Below, in pieces: positions 45,892 through 54,750 of a stretch of DNA of 64,000 nt. Origin of the DNA: Calothrix sp. CSU_2_0. Lineage in GTDB: Bacteria; Cyanobacteriota; Cyanobacteriia; Cyanobacteriales; Nostocaceae. Position 1 is the stretch's first letter. Each line of letters opens with the position of its first letter. The position numbers and the translations under genes were made by a program. The stretch is from positions 1 to 64,000 of the forward strand of contig JAAUPE010000014.1 in assembly GCA_012034595.1 (NCBI GenBank). The letters are read 5' to 3'. The notes under the pieces are model-generated. The model was not told the DNA's origin. It saw nothing but the letters and a program-made list of their open reading frames with translations, and did not search any database.

Positions 45892-46559
45892 TTAGGAACG
45901 TTGTCCAGTAACAATATAAGCTACTCTTTGTCCAATATTTGTGGCATGGTCAGCCATTCTTTCTAAGCAACGAATCGCTAATCCCAATAGCAGGAAGGGT
46001 TCTAATAGACCAGGAACGTCGCGTTGCTGTGCTAAAGCATTGTAAACCTGTTCGTAGGCATTATCTACTGCATCGTCTAAGTGTTTAATATTGCGTCCGT
46101 TTGCTTCATCTAAGTCAGCTAAGGCGACTAAGCTGGTTGCCAGCATTGCTTGAGCGTGGTGGGACATCATGGCAATTTCTAACATTAGCGGATGCGGTGG
46201 ATAGGGAAACAATTTCACTGCAATATTGCCTAAATCTTCAGCATAGTCACCAATACGTTCTAAATCGCGGACTAGTTGCATAAAAGCACTTAAGCATCGC
46301 AAATCCCGATCGGTTGGTGATTGATGGGTCATAATCAACGTACAATCAAGCTCAATTTGCTTATAAAAGCGATCGATTTTTTATCGAGATGAGGAAGTTC
46401 CTTGGATGCTGTTAAGTCACGGGCAAATAATGCTTGGTGACTTAGCCGAAAGGATTTTTCCACCAAAGCACCCATACGCAGTACATCTCGCTCTAAACGT
46501 CGGATATCGCGTAGTAGCTGGGATGGTTCTGGATTGTGATTATTGAGTATTGCTTTCAC
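45892..46559 (-). pseudogene. phoU: PhoU phosphate-signalling regulator, split by a one-base frameshift
   Basis: PhoU links the Pst transporter state to the SphS kinase. The frame from 46559 reads SQLLRDIRRLERDVLRMGALVEKSF...HLDKK and then derails to SIAFISKLSLIVR. The frame ending at 45892 carries the rest (TDRDLRCLSAFMQLVRDLERIGDYAEDLGN, CLERMADHATNIGQRVAYI). The break is a T6 run at 46377-46382. A seventh base would give HLDKKIDRFYKQIELDCTLIM and an unbroken PhoU of about 222 residues with both three-helix repeats. Third gene of the sphR-sphS-phoU unit. Confidence 0.88.
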
Positions 46560-46588
46560 GCTTCCAGTCTCAAGTTGAGAATATAATT

Positions 46589-47926
46589 CTAAATATAGTC
46601 TTGACTATAGTGGTTTGACATCACCTTTGGTAATTCAATTTGTATCCAAGCTCCTCCAGTTTTCGGATGGTTCATTGCTTGGATTGAACCACCATGAGCG
46701 AGTATAATCTGCCGAACGATCGCGAGTCCTAAACCAGAGCCAACTATTACGGTTTTTGAGTCACTTTCCCCAACCATGTTGCGAGATCGAGCTGTGTCTC
46801 CACGATAAAACCTCTCGAATACATGGGGCAAATCTTGTTCCGAAAATCCGGTTCCGGAATCAATCACATTAATTTCTAACTTTGATGAATCATCGTTTTG
46901 ACCTGGACTATTCTTCTTCGGAATAATTTTTGCTTCAACACTAATTTGAGTATGGGGTTTACTGTACTTAATACAATTATCAAGCAAATTGATAAATACT
47001 TCGTACATCCGGGTTGGGTCAGCTTGAATCCAAAGATTTTCTGGTGCGGAGTAGGAGAAATCGATTTGCTGTTTTTGTGCGAGTGGTTCGAGAGTCTCCC
47101 AGACTGAAGTCATCAAACATGCAATCTCAACAGCTTGGAGTTGCAACTGCATTTTCGGGTTGTTTTCGAGTTGGGTGAGGTCTAACCAGCTTTGTACTAA
47201 GTTAATTAGACGGTCCACTTCCAACATCAAGCGGTCAACCCAACGCTTGAGGGGAGAATCTAAACGGTCTTGGAGGATTTCCACCACCAGACGAATTGAA
47301 GTTAAGGGGGTTCGCAGTTCGTGGGCAAGGTCGGAAAAAGAGCGATCGCGGGCAACACTTGCATCTCGTAACGGCTGAAAGTTTTCCAGAAATACACCGA
47401 CATGTCCCTGTGGTAATGGCAAACTAGTTGCTCGTAAAACCATAGGCTTTACATCTATCACTGCCTGCGGACTTTCGCAAGAGGGGTGGAACTCCCATTC
47501 CTTGATTTGCAGCGAAGTGCGATCGCGAGTCAATTCAATTAAGCGATCGAGTTCGTAGGAGCGAACTAATTCCAGTAGCAAACGTACCTGTCCCGGTTGC
47601 CACCGCTCCAAGTACAACATTTCTCTTGCTTGTTCGTTGCACCACAAAAGCTGATTTTCGTCATCTACCTGAAGATAACCAATCGGTGCAAACTCCAATA
47701 AATCCTGATAAGTTTGTAGCTGCTGCTGTAAATACTGCCCTTGATATTTTACCAAAGCAATTTCATGGCGCAGACGCGGGATTAACAGCAATGATAAACT
47801 TAGAGGCGATCGGGCTGTCAAAGGTCGCAACATCTGCGCTAGATAGCGATTTAACTGATATTGCTGCCATACCCAAAACCCGACACCCAACAATAATCCC
47901 AAACATAAACCCAATACAAACATCAC
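46589..47926 (-). CDS. sphS: Phosphate-sensing histidine kinase SphS (PhoR-like)
   Basis: A 445-residue membrane-bound kinase: an N-terminal membrane segment (MFVLGLCLGLLLGVGFWVW), a PAS domain (about 80-190, LLEFAPIGYLQVDDENQLLWC), a HisKA domain with the phospho-acceptor His in SDLAHELRTPLTSIRLVVE, and an HATPase domain (INLLDNCIKYSKP, GSGLGLAIVRQIILAHGG). It phosphorylates SphR when phosphate is scarce. Gaps of 37 and 29 bases to sphR and phoU support one operon. Confidence 0.92.
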   Translation of the reverse strand: MMFVLGLCLGLLLGVGFWVWQQYQLNRYLAQMLRPLTARSPLSLSLLLIPRLRHEIALVKYQGQYLQQQLQTYQDLLEFAPIGYLQVDDENQLLWCNEQAREMLYLERWQPGQVRLLLELVRSYELDRLIELTRDRTSLQIKEWEFHPSCESPQAVIDVKPMVLRATSLPLPQGHVGVFLENFQPLRDASVARDRSFSDLAHELRTPLTSIRLVVEILQDRLDSPLKRWVDRLMLEVDRLINLVQSWLDLTQLENNPKMQLQLQAVEIACLMTSVWETLEPLAQKQQIDFSYSAPENLWIQADPTRMYEVFINLLDNCIKYSKPHTQISVEAKIIPKKNSPGQNDDSSKLEINVIDSGTGFSEQDLPHVFERFYRGDTARSRNMVGESDSKTVIVGSGLGLAIVRQIILAHGGSIQAMNHPKTGGAWIQIELPKVMSNHYSQDYI

Positions 47927-47963
47927 GAGTCGTTAGCTGCCTGGTTCTAATTAAGACTAACAA

Positions 47964-48722
47964 CTATCCAAAGCGATAGCCAAATCCGCGCACAGTCACA
48001 ATATAATCTGGATGGCTGGGGTCTTTTTCTAATTTCTCCCGTAACCAGCGAATATGTACGTCTACCGTCTTGCTATCCCCAACAAAATCTGGACCCCAAA
48101 CTTGGTCGAGTAGCTGTTCCCGCGACCAAACCCGCCGCGTATAGCTCATGAATAATTCTAGCAGGCGAAATTCCTTCGGCGACAAATTTACCTGCTGTCC
48201 GCGAACCAATACTCGACATTCTTGAGGATATAAAGCCACATCTTTGTACTGTAAAACTGGTGCAGGTGGTAAGGCGCTTAACCTTTGACGACGAAGTAGA
48301 GCTCGACACCTAGCAACTAGCTCCCGAACACTAAAGGGTTTAGTTAAATAATCATCCGCTCCCACTTCCAAACCTAAAACGCGATCGGTTTCGCTACCTT
48401 TAGCGCTCAACATCATAATTGGAACTGGATTACCTTGATGACGTAGTAAACGACATACATCTAAACCATTGACCTGTGGAAGCATCAAGTCCAAAATCAC
48501 TAAATCGAAGTTTGACTCGCCTGAATTCGCTTCGCTACTTTTCAAATACTCTACTGCCGCACGTCCATCGCTCGCTGCAATTACCTCGTAGCCTTCTCCT
48601 TCCAAAGCTAATACCAGCATTTCTCTGATTAGTTCTTCGTCTTCAACTACTAAAACGCGGCTGATTTGACCGAATTCCGATGCGGGTGGGTATTTTGCCA
48701 ATTCACTGGTGGTATACATCAA
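47964..48722 (-). CDS. sphR: Phosphate response regulator SphR (PhoB/OmpR family)
   Basis: A 252-residue regulator: receiver at about 20-140 (RVLVVEDEELIREMLVLALE, acceptor Asp in LVILDLMLPQVNG, Lys in DYLTKPFSVREL) and an OmpR/PhoB winged-helix DNA-binding domain (NLSPKEFRLLELFMSYTRRVWSR, VDVHIRWLREKLE). It activates phosphate-starvation genes. It is the first gene of the sphR-sphS-phoU unit, with the promoter in the 900-base region upstream. A pho box was not evident to me. Confidence 0.93.
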   Translation of the reverse strand: MMYTTSELAKYPPASEFGQISRVLVVEDEELIREMLVLALEGEGYEVIAASDGRAAVEYLKSSEANSGESNFDLVILDLMLPQVNGLDVCRLLRHQGNPVPIMMLSAKGSETDRVLGLEVGADDYLTKPFSVRELVARCRALLRRQRLSALPPAPVLQYKDVALYPQECRVLVRGQQVNLSPKEFRLLELFMSYTRRVWSREQLLDQVWGPDFVGDSKTVDVHIRWLREKLEKDPSHPDYIVTVRGFGYRFG

Positions 48723-49619
48723 TAAAAACTACAAAATAAGGGTCTTTGAATATCTCAATCTAATTATCAACTCTCCGTGCAATTACGCTGAGTATTTCGT
48801 ATTTAATTTAGCACGTTGTAACATATGTAACAGTAGTCCCTATAATTATAGACCAATCTCGGTAGAACTAATTAGAATGTTTAATCTAATTTGAAAATTA
48901 GTAAAGATATCCAAGGGACAAAGACGGGAAATAAAAGTACTTCCAAATTAAACCTACAGAATATTACCTAAATCTAGACTTAACTCGACAAAAGCAGTTT
49001 TGGTGTTAGAGACTTCTAAATAAAAATCTCCAAATTTTGTCGCGATTAGGATAACGCAATACATTTTAAGGGTTTGGTGTTATGAACTCGGTTAAGAAAG
49101 CACCCGACAATACCTAATTCCATTCAAAATTCACACCAAAAATTCATAGAATGGTTAAATTGTCAATTTTTGATTGTGAGTATGATTAAGTTTTGTATCT
49201 TTTTTAATCGTGATTGATTGAAAATTTTTATGAACCAAATGCAGTTATGAATAGGAATAGAGAAATATTAGCCCCGAAACAACGATTTTATTAGCTTTAT
49301 CAGGGATAATTTTTTTAATTAAGTAAACTGCTCCCCTAAGAATACTATTTTTCTATTTTAGCCCCAGAATGCTTGTTTTGCGTTAAATTAATTGAGAATA
49401 GAGTCAATATTGATGAAAGTTAATTATATATTTAGTCTCTTGCTCTCATTTTTTATAAGAAGTATTATCCTTGATGTAGATAGATTACTAAGATTAATGA
49501 TTTGTAAATACATTTTTTTAATAAATCAATCTTTTACTATTAATTAAGCTGATGTTATGAATTTCCACAATTCAATAAATTCGAGAACTTAGCAACCAGG
49601 TGAGAAAAGAAAGCAGGAA
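48723..49619. other. Divergent intergenic region between sphR and surE
   Basis: About 900 AT-rich bases with no convincing gene. It must carry the sphR promoter and probably the surE promoter. AGCCCC(A/G)GAA occurs at about 49271 and 49360. I see no clear operator. Confidence 0.5.
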
Positions 49620-50300
49620 ATGACAATCATATTGACTAACGATGATGGTATTGATGCTCCAGGAATTCGGGTACTACTGGAAGCTGTGAAAAATTATGAA
49701 ACAATTATCGCTGCACCTAAAGACCATCAATCGGGCTGCGGACATCAGGTGACTACAAATCGCTCAATTTCTCTCTACCCTCGTTCGGAAGGAGAATATG
49801 CGATCGCGGGAACACCTGCCGATTGTACCCGTATTGCTTTAACTCATATTTGTCCCAATCCAAAATTTGTATTATCCGGGATTAATGCTGGGGGAAATTT
49901 AGGAGTAGATGTATATATCTCTGGGACTGTTGCTGCGGTTCGCGAAGCTGCGATGCTTGGTGTTCCAGGAGTGGCAATTTCTCATTACCGTAAGGGTAAG
50001 CTTGATTACAATTGGGTTGCTGCAAAAGAAATGACGGTGAGAGTGCTGGATAATTTACTATCCCGTGCTTGGGAAGTAGGTACTTTTTGGAATGTGAATT
50101 TACCCCACTTCCAGTCAGGAGAACCGGAACCAGAAATTATTTTTTGCCAAGCTTGTAGCAAACCTCTACCAGTGAATTATCGCGTTGAAGGCAATGACTT
50201 TTATTATCAGGGGGACTATAGTAAACGCGATCGCACTTCTGGTAGTGATGTTGATGTTTGCTTTTCTGGCAATATCGCTGTGACACAATTAAGGGTTTGA
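49620..50300 (+). CDS. surE: 5'/3'-nucleotidase SurE
   Basis: Hydrolyses nucleoside monophosphates with a divalent metal, a survival/stress-related enzyme. The 226-residue sequence has the SurE N-terminal metal site TNDDGIDAPGI (Asp8, Asp9), the second block PKDHQSGCGHQVT, AGTPADCTRIAL, and the third block SGINAGGNLGVDVYISGTVAAVREAA. Length is in the family range. AAAGCAGGAA directly precedes the ATG. Followed by a GTAGAGACG-family hairpin. Confidence 0.95.
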   Translation: MTIILTNDDGIDAPGIRVLLEAVKNYETIIAAPKDHQSGCGHQVTTNRSISLYPRSEGEYAIAGTPADCTRIALTHICPNPKFVLSGINAGGNLGVDVYISGTVAAVREAAMLGVPGVAISHYRKGKLDYNWVAAKEMTVRVLDNLLSRAWEVGTFWNVNLPHFQSGEPEPEIIFCQACSKPLPVNYRVEGNDFYYQGDYSKRDRTSGSDVDVCFSGNIAVTQLRV

Positions 50301-50331
50301 ATTGGGAATTATGTATTTATGAACTATTTTT

Positions 50332-50352
50332 AGACGACCCACCGGGTCGTCT
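50332..50352 (+). terminator. Hairpin after surE (GTAGAGACG family)
   Basis: AGACGACCC (50332-50340), loop ACC, GGGTCGTCT (50344-50352), then CTACG. Between convergent genes. Confidence 0.65.
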
Positions 50353-50405
50353 CTACGACGTTTTCACTGATAATTCATAATTCATAACTCAAAACTCCTA
50401 ACTTC

Positions 50406-50711
50406 TTAATCTTCGCTTCCTTGAATCATCGTCATTAAACGGTCTAAAGTGTGGGTGAGTTGGGAAAGCTTTTGTAGCGAATCGTCCTGAGTTTCCGCTA
50501 GTGTTTGTACGGCATCGCACAATGCTAATATTTGATATCCTTGCTGCTGGATTTGCTTACCTTGCTCCTCCATCTGCACGCTGAGATTATCCATGCGATC
50601 GCCTAATCTATCTATTGTTTCTGTAGTCGCTAATACTGCTTCTCCAATTTGCTCGACGATTGACTCTAACCGATTTACTTTAGTTTCAAATCCAATTGCA
50701 ACCATTTTCAT
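50406..50711 (-). CDS. Small coiled-coil protein
   Basis: A 101-residue protein that is one long coiled coil (VNRLESIVEQIGEAVLATTE, LGDRMDNLSVQMEEQGKQIQ, LSQLTHTLDRLMTMIQ). Common in cyanobacteria as a hypothetical protein. Oligomerisation is likely, the role unknown. Confidence 0.7.
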   Translation of the reverse strand: MKMVAIGFETKVNRLESIVEQIGEAVLATTETIDRLGDRMDNLSVQMEEQGKQIQQQGYQILALCDAVQTLAETQDDSLQKLSQLTHTLDRLMTMIQGSED

Positions 50712-51285
50712 CGCACCTCGTTTTTAACAAAACAAAGAATTATTCTTTGACTCGTTTTCAATAAATTAACTTTTACCTAATAATCTTATAACTGCAATAT
50801 TAATCACTATTACTAAAAACATAATTGGTAAATAGCACAGTTAGTTTTTATACTTTACAAAAGTTTACACTTTTTATCTCAGCTACTGGTAATTTATTGC
50901 TAGAGCATTTGTGAGATTCCTCGGAAGATTTTGGATTCGCAAGCTGGGGAAATATTCCAATACCTGCCTTCCCCAAATATCTGTTTAAATATGTTCAAAA
51001 TCAAATATGCCCTAATAGCTTCAGTAAAAATACTTTACTTGTGGTAAGATATAAGACTATTGATTCAAATATACACATTGAAATAGGGTTTTTACCCACC
51101 ATAAGTTATCTTAAAGTTCCTTTATATTAAGTTTATGAAAAATCATCACTAAGGGAATATCAATGAAGATTCAGTGAATATACGGTTGATGGTAATTGTA
51201 TTTTTGAAAGCAAAGTTTATAGTCAAATAAAGGATACGTATTTATACGTTTTGGCATACTTTTTTGCTAAAAATTCGATTTAGAG
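50712..51285. other. AT-rich divergent intergenic region
   Basis: About 570 bases without a gene. An imperfect palindrome ATACGTATTTATACGT (51235-51250) lies about 35 bases before the sugar-transferase start and could be an operator; this is not tested. Confidence 0.45.
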
Positions 51286-51962
51286 ATGTACCAAATACAA
51301 TTTCTCAAAAAATTTCAGAGTGCAAATACCAAAGCTTGGGAATTTGAAATTCAGCCTCACCCTTCTGTCAATTCTCTATCCAAGCGAATTTTAGATATTA
51401 TGGGTAGCGCGATCGGATTATTAATTTTAGCGATTGTATTTATTCCAATCGCTATGATTATCAAATTCGATAGTCCTGGTCCAATTTTCTTTACCCAAGA
51501 ACGCTATGGGTTGTATGGCAAAACTTTTAGGATTTGCAAGTTCCGCTCGATGGTAACGGATGCAGAACAGTTAAAGAATTTAGTTAAGAATGAATCAGAA
51601 GGATTGATATTTAAGAATAAAGATGATTTTCGGGTGACGAAAATTGGTCGTTTTTGCGAAGTAGTAGTTTAGATGAATTACCGCAATTTTGGAATGTGTT
51701 ACTGGGTGAGATGAGCTTGGTGGGAACCCGTCCACCAACTGCCGATGAGGTAATGCATTACAATCAACGTCATTGGCAAAGGTTGAATGTGAAACCAGGA
51801 TTAACTGGTGAATGGCAAATTAATGGGCGATCGCACATCAAGGATTTTGAGGAGGTTGTTGATTTAGATTTGCAGTATCAGCACAGGTGGCATCCCATGT
51901 ATGATGTATTCGTCATCCTCAAAACAATTTATGTGATTGTCGCTAGAGTTGGGGCTTTCTAA
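51286..51962 (+). pseudogene. Bacterial sugar transferase (exopolysaccharide initiation), frameshifted
   Basis: WcaJ/UndPGT-type enzyme that puts the first sugar phosphate on undecaprenyl phosphate. N-terminal part: SKRILDIMGSAIGLLILAIV and then FDSPGPIFFTQERYGLYGKTF with KFRSMV. The frame stops at 51672 after IGRFCEVVV. The other frame (to 51962) begins RSSSLDELPQFWNVLLGEMSLVGTRPP and continues NVKPGLTGEWQINGRS. One more T in the T5 run at 51651-51655 gives IGRFLRSSSLDELPQFWNVL, the unbroken family sequence, about 225 residues. Such enzymes serve sheath or heterocyst polysaccharide synthesis; which one is not shown. Confidence 0.88.
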
Positions 51963-51993
51963 GAATTTTTGATTTATAGTTACCTATAAATGC

Positions 51994-52028
51994 ATATAGG
52001 GTTACAGTATTCCTGTAACCCTATATTT
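51994..52028. terminator. Strong bidirectional terminator hairpin
   Basis: Perfect 14-base arms, ATATAGGGTTACAG (51994-52007) and CTGTAACCCTATAT (52013-52026), around a 5-base loop and followed by TTTG. Between the convergent sugar-transferase and DUF924 genes. Confidence 0.8.
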
Positions 52029-52055
52029 GTGTGATTGATGAGTATATTCGGTTGA

Positions 52056-52658
52056 TTAGAAAGAATTACCAGCTTGCTGTAAAAACTGTTGTTCCTCGGC
52101 TGTGGAGGTACGTCCTAAAATAACGTTACGATGGGGGAAACGTCCAAAGCGTTCAATTATTTCCATGTGACGGATAGCATATTCAATCGCACTGGCACTA
52201 TCGGGATATTGACTCAGTTCTTTAAATAAATCAACAGCTTGACGTTGATCGTCTAGATTTTCGCTATGTTCAAAAGGTAAGTAGATAAACCAGCGTTGTA
52301 CAGGCAATAAGATGCGATACGCTTTTAGCGTTAAGCTTTGCTTATCGTAACCCTGAAGTATGGCATTTTGTGCGACTGATAGTGCTTTCTCGTCTGTTGC
52401 AAATGCTTGAGGGGTATCGCGAAACAAGTTACGGGGGAATTGATCGAGTAGCAAAATTAGCGCTAAACAGGTTTCGGCTGAATTTTGCCATTCATCGAGC
52501 AAACCCTGTGCAGCTTGCTCATAATCTTGGAGAAAGCGAGAACGGATTTGGTTGTCAAATTCTGAATCTTGGGAAAACCAAACATTTCTCGGTTTGCCGT
52601 AACCTGGTTCGGTGGGAATACCAAACCAAAAGTCGAGAATTTCGTTTGCCTGGGACAT
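52056..52658 (-). CDS. DUF924 protein
   Basis: A 200-residue helical protein of the DUF924 (TPR-like) family: ILDFWFGIPTEPGYGKPRNVWF, LALILLLDQFPRNLFRDTPQAFATD and WFIYLPFEHSENLDDQ are family signatures. Biochemical role unknown. Its start lies five bases after the stop of the 52663 gene, so the two are very probably co-transcribed. Confidence 0.9.
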   Translation of the reverse strand: MSQANEILDFWFGIPTEPGYGKPRNVWFSQDSEFDNQIRSRFLQDYEQAAQGLLDEWQNSAETCLALILLLDQFPRNLFRDTPQAFATDEKALSVAQNAILQGYDKQSLTLKAYRILLPVQRWFIYLPFEHSENLDDQRQAVDLFKELSQYPDSASAIEYAIRHMEIIERFGRFPHRNVILGRTSTAEEQQFLQQAGNSF

Positions 52659-52662
52659 GTTC

Positions 52663-53271
52663 TTATTGGCTCTTACAAAGCACTTGCCTCATTTTACGCA
52701 TATTCGCAGGTAATTCAAAATTCATTGCTTGCTGAATCAAAATTGCTGGCACTGGAATTGTTGGTGTGGCTTGAACTGCGTATTTTAGTAATGTTCCATT
52801 GCCAAAGTCTTGTAATTCAAGATTTGCCGTAAAGTCATGGAAACTACCTTTCTCCAAGCGAAATTGAATGCGTTGTCCCAACTCTTCGGCAACATGGAGA
52901 TAAATTTCGACTTGTGCTGTGAAAAACAAGAAAGCTTTTTGCGCTGCTTGGTACAGACGTTTTGCCTCTCCTCGTTGTGTCGCTGTGTCAGTTCGCCGAA
53001 AATCGGGATTTGTCAATTCCCCAGACACCAGTTCGCTTTTGATGATATCTGGGAAATATTGTACCCAACGTGGGTAATCGGTAAGTTGTTGCCATGCGTG
53101 CGATCGCGTTATTGGTAGGTACATCCAAGCTGTCACGGAACCACCCCACGCGGTATGGGATCGCGTTTCGAGAATTACTTCTCCTTGCATGACTTTGGCT
53201 TGTTGTTCTGGACTCCATACCATATTTGAACCTGGAATTACCGAGTCTGAGTTATAAAATGCAGACATCAT
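52663..53271 (-). CDS. SRPBCC (START/cyclase-like) family protein
   Basis: A 202-residue single-domain protein with the SRPBCC fold: a strand (VMQGEVILETRSHTAWGGSVTAWMYLP), ITRSHAWQQLTDYPRWVQYFPDIIKSELVSG, then strands and a long C-terminal helix. Members bind hydrophobic ligands or act as cyclases; ligand unknown. First gene of a pair with DUF924. Confidence 0.82.
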   Translation of the reverse strand: MMSAFYNSDSVIPGSNMVWSPEQQAKVMQGEVILETRSHTAWGGSVTAWMYLPITRSHAWQQLTDYPRWVQYFPDIIKSELVSGELTNPDFRRTDTATQRGEAKRLYQAAQKAFLFFTAQVEIYLHVAEELGQRIQFRLEKGSFHDFTANLELQDFGNGTLLKYAVQATPTIPVPAILIQQAMNFELPANMRKMRQVLCKSQ

Positions 53272-53883
53272 AATTTCAGCTACTCCTCATCACTTCTGCT
53301 GCTATTTTTGGAATTAAAATTCAATGCGAATCGAGTTTAACTCACTAGTTGTAGTTCCAGTACAATATCTAAATTGTCCGGAACATAGTTGTCTCCTAAG
53401 TGATTTTTCCCAAAAAATTCATTAAAAATATGTCTTTTTTATAGCTTTTTTTGCCTTGTGTAAATATACTTGGTGCTTTCTTCAAACAAAAAACATCAAA
53501 CATCCACTACTTTGAACCCGATATCCCAAATTGTACCAACTGTTTTATCATTTACTCGAAATTTCTCGCTTATCCCCGTGTATAAACCTTTTGACAGCTA
53601 TAAGTTGAATATATTATTGCTGTAAGATGGCTCATAAGCATAGGTTTTGGCAAAATTTACCAACAAATTATAGTTAAAAATCATATTCCAATCGGATTGT
53701 TGGCGCTTTATCATATCTTTACCTCTTTGAGTAATTCTTTGACAAATTAAAAAAGATGAATCGAAAAGTGCGATAAATGGATTGGGAAACATTGAGATTC
53801 GGTATTGGTCGAAATCGATTCCCAGTCATGCGCGAGCTAAGATTGCTATTGTGGAATAAACTTAAAGTGGAGAGTTAGATACT
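53272..53883. other. AT-rich divergent intergenic region
   Basis: About 610 bases. A 64-codon minus-strand frame (53598-53792) has no family resemblance and poor codon character, so I do not call it. Confidence 0.5.
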
Positions 53884-54087
53884 ATGTCGCAATCTTCAAA
53901 ACTGAATCGTATATTTACTCAGGCTTTTGGAATGTTTCTTGGTATTGCGATCGCGGTTTGGGTGTTGCGGGGATTTGGTATCCCAATTTTGACTGCAATC
54001 CCAGGGGGGTTGATTTGGCTATTGCTGCTGCTAGCTATCGGAATGGGAATTATGGCTTTTGTACAGAAAACTTGGTGGCGTTTTTAG
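53884..54087 (+). CDS. Small two-helix membrane protein
   Basis: A 67-residue protein with two hydrophobic segments (FGMFLGIAIAVWVLRGFGIPIL and GGLIWLLLLLAIGMGIMAFV) and a basic C-terminus (QKTWWRF). It resembles small conserved membrane proteins of cyanobacteria. GTGGAGAG lies about ten bases before the ATG. Function unknown. Confidence 0.72.
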   Translation: MSQSSKLNRIFTQAFGMFLGIAIAVWVLRGFGIPILTAIPGGLIWLLLLLAIGMGIMAFVQKTWWRF

Positions 54088-54107
54088 CTTGTATAGCAGA
54101 AGTCAGA

Positions 54108-54164
54108 GTACTCCTATGGGGTAGACACGTAGTGGCTTCTGTTAGTAGCAAGCTATAGGAGTAC
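54108..54164. repeat. Dispersed repeat, AGTAGCAAGCTA family, copy 3
   Basis: Perfect 10-base ends GTACTCCTAT (54108-54117) and ATAGGAGTAC (54155-54164) enclose GGGTAGACACGTAGTGGCTT, CTGTTAGTAGCAAGC. The best-preserved of the three copies. Confidence 0.85.
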
Positions 54165-54256
54165 AGTTATATATGGCTTTTGGATTGTTTGACTGTACAG
54201 AGATGTAATTGCAATCTGCTGTATCTTTTTTATTCGATGCTGGGAGGAATGCAATA

Positions 54257-54343
54257 ATGGTTCAAATTAGTCATTCTCTAACAGGATTTTGGAGCGACTT
54301 CACTAAACTTCTATCGAAGTTGCCGGAGAGTTTTTACTATTAA
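54257..54343 (+). CDS. Candidate 28-residue small protein
   Basis: ATG 54257 follows GGGAGGAATGCAATA, a near-perfect Shine-Dalgarno at good distance. The frame reads MVQISHSLTGFWSDFTKLLS, KLPESFYY and stops. It is predicted to be an amphipathic helix. No family known to me. The support is the ribosome site alone. Confidence 0.4.
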   Translation: MVQISHSLTGFWSDFTKLLSKLPESFYY

Positions 54344-54750
54344 GCAATTATCGAGCGGTATTTAGTTGGATATTTACAAACTTTTAAGTGGTAATTTACT
54401 GTTGTTAAATTTGGTGTTTTCAATAATTTTTTATTCTGGATTCTAGTTAGTCAAATTTTTTGACTTTTTTTATTTCCAATTTTTGAAGTCCAAAAATTCG
54501 CAGAATTCCATCTAACCATAGAGGTATACTAAAAACGGCTTGGAGTTTAGCTTTTAAACGCGGAGGTTCGCAAAGTGAAACGCAAAGTTACGCAGAGAGA
54601 AGTTGGTGAAGAGCTAAGTTGGTGGGGGAAGCTTCGCTACGGATAATATTTGCATTTTTGTGTGGATGATAAAAGTTAAATTATTAGCCGTTTAAAGTAT
54701 ATTCTCAATTATTAAATATAATCAAGATAACATTCTCAAGTTTAAGAACA
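54344..54750. other. Intergenic region with a gene-end repeat
   Basis: About 400 AT-rich bases. At 54559-54600 lies CGCGGAGGTTCGCAAAGTGA and then AACGCAAAGTTACGCAGAGA, a short repeat of the CGCAGAG type common in Nostocales genomes. Then the promoter region of the large kinase. Confidence 0.55.

Noticed and set aside
53598..53792. 64-codon minus-strand frame
   Set aside because: No ribosome site, no family resemblance and AT-rich composition like the flanking non-coding DNA.
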